NCBI GenBank assembly: GCA_934130235.1
Contig: CAKOXU010000006.1
Span: forward strand, 1-40,847
Direction of reading: 5' to 3'
DNA length: 40,847 bases
Origin: an uncultured Bacilli bacterium
Lineage (GTDB): Bacteria; Bacillota_I; Bacilli_A; RF39; UBA660
The first letter of the stretch is position 1; each line of letters starts with the position of its first letter. A program made the position numbers and the translations under genes. The notes below the pieces were generated by a model that was not told the origin of the DNA, searched no databases, and saw only the letters and a list, made by a program, of their open reading frames with translations. Shown one piece after another: positions 32,282 through 39,418 of the stretch.

Positions 32282-33313
32282 ATGAAAAAAAGAAGTATTA
32301 ATCTAGATTTAATTAGAACTTTTGCAATTTTTTCTGTAATTTCTGTACATTTTTTCTATAATAGTGGTTTTTATACTGAAGAAATATACGGAAGACAAAT
32401 GATGATATCAATTACTGTTAGAAATTTTTTTATGGTTTGTGTTCCTTTGTTTTTACTATTAACAGGGTATTTAATGTCAAACAAACAACCAAATAAAAAA
32501 TATTTTCTTAATCTTTCTAAAGTTTTAACAGTGTATCTTATAGCTTCAATTTTTTGTATAATGTATAAGATTATAATACTGAATCAACATATGACCTTTT
32601 CACATATTATTGGCATTATTTTAAATTATAGTGGATCCGATTATGCATGGTATATTAATATGTATATTGGTTTATATCTACTAATTCCTTATTTAAATAT
32701 TATATATAAAAGTTTAAAAAATAGAAAAGATAAAACTATATTATTGTTAATACTAATATTTAGTACTATTGCTCCATCAATTTTGAATATAAAGTATCAA
32801 TTTATTCCTAATTGGTGGACGGGTATTTATCCTATAACGTATTATTTTATTGGGTCATATATAAAAGAATACAATATCAAAATAAAAAGCTTTAATTGTA
32901 TTTTAATGATATTGAGTGTTAGTTTATTGCTGGGATCTATAAGTTATTATAAATCATATGGAAAGATATTTGAATGGGGAAGTTATTGCAATTATAATTC
33001 ACTTTTTGTGTTTGTTATATCTGTTTTGATATTTGTATTTTTATTGAATTTAAAAAATATAAAGGTTAATTTATTTACTAAGATTATTTCAAGAATTTCT
33101 AAAGTTTCATTGGGTATGTATTTGCTATCATACATATTTGATAATTTTTTCTATAAAATTTTAAATTCACATATAACTATGCAAAGCAGATTTGTTTATA
33201 TGCCAATTATTGTTCTAACTGTTTTTGTTAGTTCATTTATCTTATCTAATGTTGTAGAATTTATAAAAAACATTATTTATAAAGTATTAAAGAGGAGAGA
33301 GAATTATGACTAA
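32282..33313 (+). CDS. Acyltransferase family 3 membrane protein
   Basis: The 343-residue, roughly ten-span protein belongs to the acyltransferase-3 family (OatA, WecH, capsule O-acetylases). The N-terminal helix NLDLIRTFAIFSVISVHFF carries the conserved His, and FFMVCVPLFLLLTGYLM and SGSDYAWYINMYIGLYLLIP follow. It probably O-acetylates the surface glycan made by the neighbouring genes. GGAG lies 7 bases before the ATG. Its end overlaps tagO by 8 bases, so it is the first gene of a tightly packed operon running to 38512. Confidence 0.82.
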   Translation: MKKRSINLDLIRTFAIFSVISVHFFYNSGFYTEEIYGRQMMISITVRNFFMVCVPLFLLLTGYLMSNKQPNKKYFLNLSKVLTVYLIASIFCIMYKIIILNQHMTFSHIIGIILNYSGSDYAWYINMYIGLYLLIPYLNIIYKSLKNRKDKTILLLILIFSTIAPSILNIKYQFIPNWWTGIYPITYYFIGSYIKEYNIKIKSFNCILMILSVSLLLGSISYYKSYGKIFEWGSYCNYNSLFVFVISVLIFVFLLNLKNIKVNLFTKIISRISKVSLGMYLLSYIFDNFFYKILNSHITMQSRFVYMPIIVLTVFVSSFILSNVVEFIKNIIYKVLKRRENYD

Positions 33314-34352
33314 TTTTGATTTAACAACTATTTTATTAATGATATTTATACCTTTTATATTTGTGGTGTTTGCTATTCCTTTTGTTAAAAAAATAGCAAT
33401 TCATGTAAACGCACTTGACATTCCTAATGCAAGAAAGGTTCACAAAAATCCAATGCCTAGATTAGGTGGACTGGGTATATATGCAGGTTTTTTGTTAGGT
33501 TATATGTTATTTGGTGAACACACTGCTATGATGAACAGTATATTAATAGGATCTTTTGTATTAATTATAACTGGTATGATTGATGATATTAAGCCTATGA
33601 AAGCATCTCATAAATTTGTAGGGCAAACACTTGCTGCTGTAATTGTAGTCACATATGGTGGTTTGTTACTTAGAGATATTAGCTTTTTTGGAACTTATAT
33701 TAATTTTGGGACTTTTTCATATTTGATAACTATAGTGTTTATTTTAGGATGTATTAATTGTTTAAATTTAATAGATGGTTTGGATGGATTAGCAGCTGGA
33801 ATAAGTGCGATATTCTTCTTAACTATTGGTATTATAGCCTATTTTCAAGGAAGAGTAGGTTTATCTGTAGTATTAACATTCATAATGTTGGGTTCTACTT
33901 TAGGATTTTTAGTACATAATTTTAATCCAGCACGTATTTTTATGGGGGATTCCGGATCTATGTTTTTAGGATTTATAATTGCAGTTATAACACTTTTAGG
34001 GTTTAAAAGTATTATGATGTCTTCAATAATAATTCCTCTTTGTATTTTAGTAGTGCCAATATTAGATACTGCATGCGCTATTATAAGAAGAAAGCTAAAA
34101 GGTGAAAGCATTGGTACTCCTGATAAGAGCCATATACATCATCAATTTTTAAGAATTAATCACGATGTAAAGAAAACTGTATTAATTATTTATTTAATAA
34201 CTATATTGTTCTCTGCAGCATCTATTATTTGGCTTCTTGTAGATAAAGAAGTAGGATATATTATATATGGAATTTTAATGTTTGCTTTAATAATTTTTGT
34301 ATTTAAGACAGATATAATATTTGAAAAGGGGAAGAAGAATGAAGGAAAATAA
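33306..34352 (+). CDS. tagO: Undecaprenyl-phosphate sugar-1-phosphate transferase, TagO/WecA type
   Basis: The 348-residue membrane enzyme moves GlcNAc-1-phosphate (or a related sugar) from UDP to undecaprenyl phosphate, the first committed step of wall teichoic acid or similar polymers. Seen are MPRLGGLGIYAGF, the Asp pair in GMIDDIKPM, NLIDGLDGLAAG, FMGDSGSMFLGF and the C-terminal loop SHIHHQFLR. The HIHH motif marks WecA/TagO, in contrast to mraY at 14457. AGAGGAGAGAG precedes the ATG. It overlaps the acyltransferase and the first licD gene, so it is co-translated with modification genes. Confidence 0.93.
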   Translation: MTNFDLTTILLMIFIPFIFVVFAIPFVKKIAIHVNALDIPNARKVHKNPMPRLGGLGIYAGFLLGYMLFGEHTAMMNSILIGSFVLIITGMIDDIKPMKASHKFVGQTLAAVIVVTYGGLLLRDISFFGTYINFGTFSYLITIVFILGCINCLNLIDGLDGLAAGISAIFFLTIGIIAYFQGRVGLSVVLTFIMLGSTLGFLVHNFNPARIFMGDSGSMFLGFIIAVITLLGFKSIMMSSIIIPLCILVVPILDTACAIIRRKLKGESIGTPDKSHIHHQFLRINHDVKKTVLIIYLITILFSAASIIWLLVDKEVGYIIYGILMFALIIFVFKTDIIFEKGKKNEGK

Positions 34353-35154
34353 AAAGTATTTGACATTAAAAGAGATTCAAAAAGAAGAAACTAAAATGCT
34401 TGAAATATTAATTGATTTTTTTAAAAAAGAGAAAATGGAGTATTTTATTTGGGCTGGTACGTATTTGGGCTCAGTAAGGCATAAAGGGTTTATACCATGG
34501 GATGATGATATTGATCTTGCTATGACTAGGCCAGAGTACAATAAATTATTAGAGTATATTAGAACTAATGGTAATAAATTAACTGATAATTTGGAATTTA
34601 TTGGATATGAATTAGGTAATTCTGATTTTCCTATTATAAAACTTATAAATAAATCAATAGTGGTTGAAGAAGAGGAGGCATTTGATAAGAATTTATGGAT
34701 TGATATTTTCCCACTTGATGCCACGCCACAGGATAATACAAAGTTTTTTAATAAAATTTTAAAGTTAAATGCACTTTTTTATTTAAAAAGAAGGCAAAAA
34801 GACGGTCAACCTATTGTTGCTTCCAATAAAATTAAGAGTATTATAAAAGGTGCAGCATTAAATATATTGAAATTATGGAAATGGGATAGCTTTAAAAAGT
34901 ATTATTATAATTATTGTACAAGATATAATTATGATGATTATGACTATGTTAAAAATAATGTTTGGTCAGATTCTAAAGAGGTATATTATAAAAAAGATCT
35001 TGTCCTTGATGATTTTGAATTTGAGAATTTATATGTTAAGGGCTTAAAGGATTACGATAAGTTTTTAACTATGGGTTATGGTAAAGATTATATGGAATTA
35101 CCACCGGAAAGCAAAAGAGTGACACATAGTTTTAAAGCATGGAAAAAGAAGTAG
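34339..35154 (+). CDS. LicD-family phosphotransferase, copy 1
   Basis: The 271-residue protein has the LicD/fukutin-type nucleotidyltransferase-fold core: YFIWAGTYLGSVRHKGFIPW followed by DDDID at about residues 40-60, LWIDIFPLD, and a C-terminal MGYGKDYMELPPESKR. LicD proteins transfer a phospho-alcohol, classically phosphocholine, from a CDP carrier to a glycan. ATG 34339, after AAAAGGGGAAG, overlaps the tagO end by 14 bases. The gap to the aminotransferase is 14 bases. Acceptor and donor are unknown; the next genes may make the donor. Confidence 0.88.
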   Translation: MKENKKYLTLKEIQKEETKMLEILIDFFKKEKMEYFIWAGTYLGSVRHKGFIPWDDDIDLAMTRPEYNKLLEYIRTNGNKLTDNLEFIGYELGNSDFPIIKLINKSIVVEEEEAFDKNLWIDIFPLDATPQDNTKFFNKILKLNALFYLKRRQKDGQPIVASNKIKSIIKGAALNILKLWKWDSFKKYYYNYCTRYNYDDYDYVKNNVWSDSKEVYYKKDLVLDDFEFENLYVKGLKDYDKFLTMGYGKDYMELPPESKRVTHSFKAWKKK

Positions 35155-35168
35155 AAAGAAGGTTTTTT

Positions 35169-36242
35169 ATGTTGAATTTTACCGTTGGCCCTGTACAATC
35201 TGATGAAAAAGTTAGAGAAATAGGGTCTCATCAAGTTCCATATTTTAGAACTGATGAATTTTCAAATATAATGAAAGAGAATGAACTTTTAATTAAAAAA
35301 TTTGCAAAAGCATCAACTGATTCAAAAGTAGTGTTTATTACTGGTTCTGGTACCGCTTCAATGGAGGCGAGTATTGTTAATACGTTAAATACAAATGATA
35401 AGGCATTAGTCGTAAATGGTGGCAGTTTTGGATCTAGGTTTGTTCAACTATTAAATTTGTATGGAATTCCATATGATGAGATAAAGCTAAACTCCGGAAA
35501 AACATTAACTGCTGATATTTTAAATAAATATAATCCTAGTGATTATACTACTTTTATAGTGAATGTTCACGAAACATCAACAGGTGTACATTATGATTTG
35601 AATTTAATACATGATTTTTGTAAGAGAAATAATTTATTTTTAATAGTAGATGCAATAAGCTCTTTTTTGGCTGATGAAATTAATGTTGAAGCAAGTGGAA
35701 TTAATGTAATGATTACAGGTTCACAAAAAGCACTTGCGTGTCCTCCAGGAATTTCAATAATAGTTTTGGATAAAGTGGCTCAAAAAAGAATTAATAATAA
35801 CGAAACTAAATGCATGTATTTGGATCTAAAAGATGCGCTTAGGAATGGTGAACGAGGTCAAACCCCATTTACACCAGCGGTAGGAATTTTACTTCAAATA
35901 AACGCGAGGTTGAAAGAAATAGAATTGTCAGGCGGTGTAGAATCTGAAACTAATAAAATTCATGCATTGGCGACTGACTTTAGAAATAAAATTAATGGTT
36001 TGCCATTTGAAATAGTTTCTGATTCTCTATCCAATGCAGTTACTCCATTAAAACCATTAAATGTAAAAGCGTACGATATATTTTTAATTCTTAAAAATGA
36101 GTATAATATATGGGTTTGCCCAAACGGTGGTGAATTAAAAGACAAAGTTTTTAGGGTAGGACATATAGGTGCTTTAACAGTTGAAGATAATGACAAATTG
36201 ATAGATGCATTTAAAGATATGATGCTTAAAGGATTATTATAA
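35169..36242 (+). CDS. PhnW-like class V aminotransferase
   Basis: The 357-residue PLP enzyme resembles 2-aminoethylphosphonate:pyruvate and alanine:glyoxylate aminotransferases. It starts FTVGPVQSDEKVREIG, has TGSGTASMEASI for phosphate binding, VDAISSF with the PLP Asp, the PLP lysine near K187 (GSQKALACPPG), GERGQTPFTP and a C-terminal FRVGHIGAL. ATG 35169 has AGAAGG 6 bases upstream; the longer frame from 35139 lies inside licD-1. Placed between licD-1 and the cytidylyltransferase fusion, it could put an amino group on a small phosphorylated or phosphonate compound for CDP activation. No phosphoenolpyruvate mutase is in the window, so phosphonate use is not shown. Confidence 0.8.
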   Translation: MLNFTVGPVQSDEKVREIGSHQVPYFRTDEFSNIMKENELLIKKFAKASTDSKVVFITGSGTASMEASIVNTLNTNDKALVVNGGSFGSRFVQLLNLYGIPYDEIKLNSGKTLTADILNKYNPSDYTTFIVNVHETSTGVHYDLNLIHDFCKRNNLFLIVDAISSFLADEINVEASGINVMITGSQKALACPPGISIIVLDKVAQKRINNNETKCMYLDLKDALRNGERGQTPFTPAVGILLQINARLKEIELSGGVESETNKIHALATDFRNKINGLPFEIVSDSLSNAVTPLKPLNVKAYDIFLILKNEYNIWVCPNGGELKDKVFRVGHIGALTVEDNDKLIDAFKDMMLKGLL

Positions 36243-36252
36243 GAGGTGTATA

Positions 36253-37602
36253 GTGAAGAAAGTTATAACATATGGAACTTATGATTTATTACATTATGGA
36301 CATATAAGATTACTTGAGAGAGCTAAAGCGTTAGGTGATTATTTAATTGTTGGTATAACTGCAGATGACTTTGATAAAAAACGAGGTAAGATTAATGTTC
36401 AACAATCTTTAATAGAACGTATAGAGGCTGTTAGACAGACAGGTTTAGCAGATAAAATTATCGTTGAAGAATATGAAGGACAAAAAATAGATGATATAAA
36501 AAAATATGGTGTAGATATTTTTACTGTTGGTTCAGACTGGCTAGGGAAGTTTGATTATTTAAAAGAGTATTGTGATGTTATATATCTAGATAGAACTGAA
36601 GGAATATCTAGTACGGATATTCGTTCATCTAAAAGAACACTTAAGATGGGTATAATCGGTGATCTTGATTTAATAGGTAAAGTAATTAATGAAGATAAAT
36701 ACGTTAATGGGCTTAATATAATTTCTATTTGTACTATGAACATAAAATTAAAGGATTTGGCACATCAGAATAATATAGAAGTATATTCAAACTATAATGA
36801 TATGTTAAAAAATGTTGAAGCTGTTTATATAGCAACTTCTCCTGAATTACATTTTCAATATATAAGTACTGCACTTAAAAATAATAAACATGTGTTGTGT
36901 GAAACTCCGATGTGTTTAAGTAAAGATGAGTGTAATAAATTGTACGAATTGGCTTCTAAAAATAATCTAATTTTAATGGAAGCGTTAAAAACGGCATATT
37001 CGACTGCTTTTAATAGACTTATATTACTTGCTAAAATGGGACAAATAGGTGAGATAGTGTCAATTGATTCAACATGTACTAGCATGGAAGAAATGCTATC
37101 TTTTGGACCAAAAAAAATATTAAGTAGACAAAATAGTATGTGTGCATGGGGTCCAACTGCTATTTTACCAGCATTGATGTTATTAGGGACTGATTTTAAA
37201 AAAGTTGATTTTATAACATATTATTTAGACAAAAAACAAAATTTTGATTTATTTACTAATATTAATTTATTATATCCAACGGGTATAGCTACTGTAAAAA
37301 TAGGAAAAGGCGTGAAATCCGAGGGACAGTTAATCATATCTGGTACAAAGGGATATATTTATGTTCCAGCACCTTGGTGGAAAACAGAGTATTTTGAAGT
37401 TAAAAGCGAAAACGAGAATGAAAAAAAGAGATACTTTTATCAATTAGATGGTGAAGGTATAAGATATGAACTTGTGTCTTTTGTAAGATCGGTTGAAAAT
37501 GATAACAATAGTTCAAATATCAATAAGGAAATTACATTAGCAATTTCTGATATAATGGAAAGATTTACAAAGAAAGAAAATTTAGTAGAATTAAAAAAGT
37601 AG
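36253..37602 (+). CDS. Cytidylyltransferase (TagD-like)-Gfo/Idh/MocA oxidoreductase fusion
   Basis: The 449-residue protein begins with a TagD/glycerol-3-phosphate cytidylyltransferase-like domain: GTYDLLHYGHIRLLERAK with HYGH at 14-17, and ISSTDIRSS at 118-126. From about residue 130 it continues as a Gfo/Idh/MocA oxidoreductase (KMGIIGDLDLIG, EAVYIATSPELHFQYI, HVLCETPMCLS, LMEALKTAYS). Two usual signatures are altered: the dinucleotide loop is GIIGDL instead of GxGxxG, and the catalytic EKP is ETP (217-219), so the oxidoreductase half may not work by the normal mechanism. The start is GTG at 36253 with GAGGTG before it. It probably makes a CDP-linked alcohol for the LicD proteins (inference). 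Confidence 0.82.
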   Translation: MKKVITYGTYDLLHYGHIRLLERAKALGDYLIVGITADDFDKKRGKINVQQSLIERIEAVRQTGLADKIIVEEYEGQKIDDIKKYGVDIFTVGSDWLGKFDYLKEYCDVIYLDRTEGISSTDIRSSKRTLKMGIIGDLDLIGKVINEDKYVNGLNIISICTMNIKLKDLAHQNNIEVYSNYNDMLKNVEAVYIATSPELHFQYISTALKNNKHVLCETPMCLSKDECNKLYELASKNNLILMEALKTAYSTAFNRLILLAKMGQIGEIVSIDSTCTSMEEMLSFGPKKILSRQNSMCAWGPTAILPALMLLGTDFKKVDFITYYLDKKQNFDLFTNINLLYPTGIATVKIGKGVKSEGQLIISGTKGYIYVPAPWWKTEYFEVKSENENEKKRYFYQLDGEGIRYELVSFVRSVENDNNSSNINKEITLAISDIMERFTKKENLVELKK

Positions 37603-37612
37603 GTGTATGTTT

Positions 37613-38512
37613 ATGAAAAAAGAAGTGAAAGAATTATCAAAGGAAGAATTTAGAAAAATGCAACTGTTAGAAGTTGAAATGCTCAAAGAGTTAGATAGAG
37701 TGTGCAGAAAAAATAATGTCAGATATACAATATGTGGTGGAACATTATTAGGAGCGGTAAGACATAAAGGATTCATACCATGGGATGATGATATAGATGT
37801 TATTATGCTGAGAGAAGATTATGAAAAGTTTAAAAAAATAGCAAATCAAATGGATCCTAAGATATGTTATTTTCAAAACCATCAGACTGATCCATATTAT
37901 AGATGGAGTTATTCAAAAATAAGAAAGACTAATACTGAATATGTAAGAATAGGGCAGGAACATATCAAATGTAAAACAGGATTCTTTATAGATATATTTC
38001 CAATGGATGACATTCCAAGGCCTTTAATAGGACAAATTTTATGTGATTTTTATTGCTTTTGTCTAAGAAAAATTTTATACTCTGAAGTAGGAAAGGTTTC
38101 TGAAAATGAAACATGGTTTATGAGAAAATGGTATTCATTATTATCACACATACCTGTTGATTGGGTACATAAAAGATTACATAAAATGTCTGATAAAAGT
38201 AAAAATGATAGACCAAATAGAGTGAGATGTTACACATTTCCAGCAACAGGAAAATTATATATTAAAAATCCAATAAAGGTTAGGTATGGTATGCCTAAAA
38301 AATGGTTTTTAAATCTTACTGAGTATGAATTTGAAGGTTATAAGTTTTTTGGAACTAAAGACTATGATGAAATATTATCATATACATATGGCGATTATAT
38401 GACTTTACCACCAGTTGAAAAGAGGGTTGTGCATGCACCTGTTTCTAGTTATAGTTTCGATGTTGAGGCTGATAAATTAAAAAAGAAAAAAAGTAAATCT
38501 AAAAGAAGTTAA
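37613..38512 (+). CDS. LicD-family phosphotransferase, copy 2
   Basis: The 299-residue protein has GGTLLGAVRHKGFIPW and DDDID at about residues 42-60, TGFFIDIFPMDD, and a C-terminal YGDYMTLPPVEKRVVH, followed by a Lys/Ser-rich tail (KLKKKKSKSKRS). ATG 37613 is preferred because AGGTG is 7 bases before it; ATG 37607 is only 1 base from it. It ends the operon that begins at the acyltransferase. A 53-bp stretch over the catalytic motif (37745-37797) is identical to licD-3, though the rest of the two genes differs clearly. Confidence 0.9.
   Translation: MKKEVKELSKEEFRKMQLLEVEMLKELDRVCRKNNVRYTICGGTLLGAVRHKGFIPWDDDIDVIMLREDYEKFKKIANQMDPKICYFQNHQTDPYYRWSYSKIRKTNTEYVRIGQEHIKCKTGFFIDIFPMDDIPRPLIGQILCDFYCFCLRKILYSEVGKVSENETWFMRKWYSLLSHIPVDWVHKRLHKMSDKSKNDRPNRVRCYTFPATGKLYIKNPIKVRYGMPKKWFLNLTEYEFEGYKFFGTKDYDEILSYTYGDYMTLPPVEKRVVHAPVSSYSFDVEADKLKKKKSKSKRS
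37745..37797 (+). repeat. 53-bp perfect direct repeat, copy A (in licD-2)
   Basis: This stretch, coding for LLGAVRHKGFIPWDDDI and the start of the next codon, is identical base for base to 38693-38745. It starts at a codon boundary in both genes. The copies are 948 bp apart, a multiple of three. Confidence 0.92.
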
Positions 38513-38528
38513 CCTTCTTTTCTTTTTT
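38501..38528 (+). terminator. Terminator of the glycopolymer operon
   Basis: AAAAGAAG (38501-38508) pairs with CTTCTTTT (38514-38521), with the stop codon in the loop, followed by CTTTTTT. It separates licD-2 from licD-3. Confidence 0.75.
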
Positions 38529-38533
38529 GTTTG

Positions 38534-38562
38534 TTGAATTATGTATTTATATATGATATAAT
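38534..38562 (+). promoter_or_regulatory. Promoter of licD-3 and the flippase
   Basis: TTGAAT (38534-38539) and TATAAT (38557-38562) have a 17-base spacer and TGA before the -10. It starts six bases after the terminator. Confidence 0.75.
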
Positions 38563-38584
38563 TATAAAAGTGTAGGTGATAAAA

Positions 38585-39418
38585 ATGGATGGACAAATTA
38601 AAAAGGTTCATGAAGTTGAAATAGAAATATTAGATAAAGTTGTTGACGTTTGTAAAAAGTATAATATACAATATTTTTTAGTCTATGGTACTTTATTAGG
38701 AGCGGTAAGACATAAAGGATTCATACCATGGGATGATGATATAGACATTGGAATGTTAAGATCAGATTATAATAAATTTATTGATGTATGTACAAGCGAA
38801 AATGCGTTAGGTGATAAGTATTTTTTGCATTGTGATAAATCTGATGATAAATACTTTATTCCTTTCATAAAAGTAAAAAAGAATAATACTACTTTTGCTG
38901 AAGAATGTATTGAAAATGTTGATACTCATAAAGGCTTTTTTTTGGATATATTTCCATTTGATAATGTACCAAAACAGAAGAGTAAATTACAAAAATTGCA
39001 AGCAATAATTGTAAAAAATATTGTGGATGCAATTTATGTAAAGTATCATGTTTATAGTCTTAAAAGTAGAAGAAGAAAAATGTTAGTAGCTCTTTTTTTA
39101 CCATTTAGTGGTAAAACACTAAAAAAATGGAGAGATAGGACACTTACATGGTTTGACAAAAAAGATACAAAGTATGTTGTTGATATTTTAGGAAGTGTAA
39201 AAAGTGTAGAAAAAGATACTATGATTAAGGAAAAAATGTTTCCATTAAAACCTGTAAAATTTGGAACAAAAAATTATAATGGATTAAATGATAATGATTA
39301 TTATTTAAGTAAAGTTTATGGTGATTATATGAAGCTACCTCCAGAAAATAAGAGAAGGACTCATATGCCAACATATATTAGTTTTACTGAGGGAGAGTGT
39401 AGAATTAATGAGAACTAA
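38585..39418 (+). CDS. LicD-family phosphotransferase, copy 3
   Basis: The 277-residue protein carries YGTLLGAVRHKGFIPW and DDDID at about residues 34-52, KGFFLDIFPFDN and YGDYMKLPPENKRR near the end. ATG 38585 follows GGTGATAAAA; the GTG at 38576 lies within the SD. It has its own promoter and overlaps the flippase gene by 11 bases. It shares a 53-bp identical block with licD-2 but is otherwise divergent, so its acceptor or donor probably differs. The transporter next to it suggests it acts on the exported glycan unit before or during flipping (inference). Confidence 0.9.
   Translation: MDGQIKKVHEVEIEILDKVVDVCKKYNIQYFLVYGTLLGAVRHKGFIPWDDDIDIGMLRSDYNKFIDVCTSENALGDKYFLHCDKSDDKYFIPFIKVKKNNTTFAEECIENVDTHKGFFLDIFPFDNVPKQKSKLQKLQAIIVKNIVDAIYVKYHVYSLKSRRRKMLVALFLPFSGKTLKKWRDRTLTWFDKKDTKYVVDILGSVKSVEKDTMIKEKMFPLKPVKFGTKNYNGLNDNDYYLSKVYGDYMKLPPENKRRTHMPTYISFTEGECRINEN
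38693..38745 (+). repeat. 53-bp perfect direct repeat, copy B (in licD-3)
   Basis: Identical to 37745-37797 and in the same codon phase. Exchange between the copies would give an in-frame licD-2/licD-3 chimera and remove the terminator and promoter between them. Confidence 0.92.
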
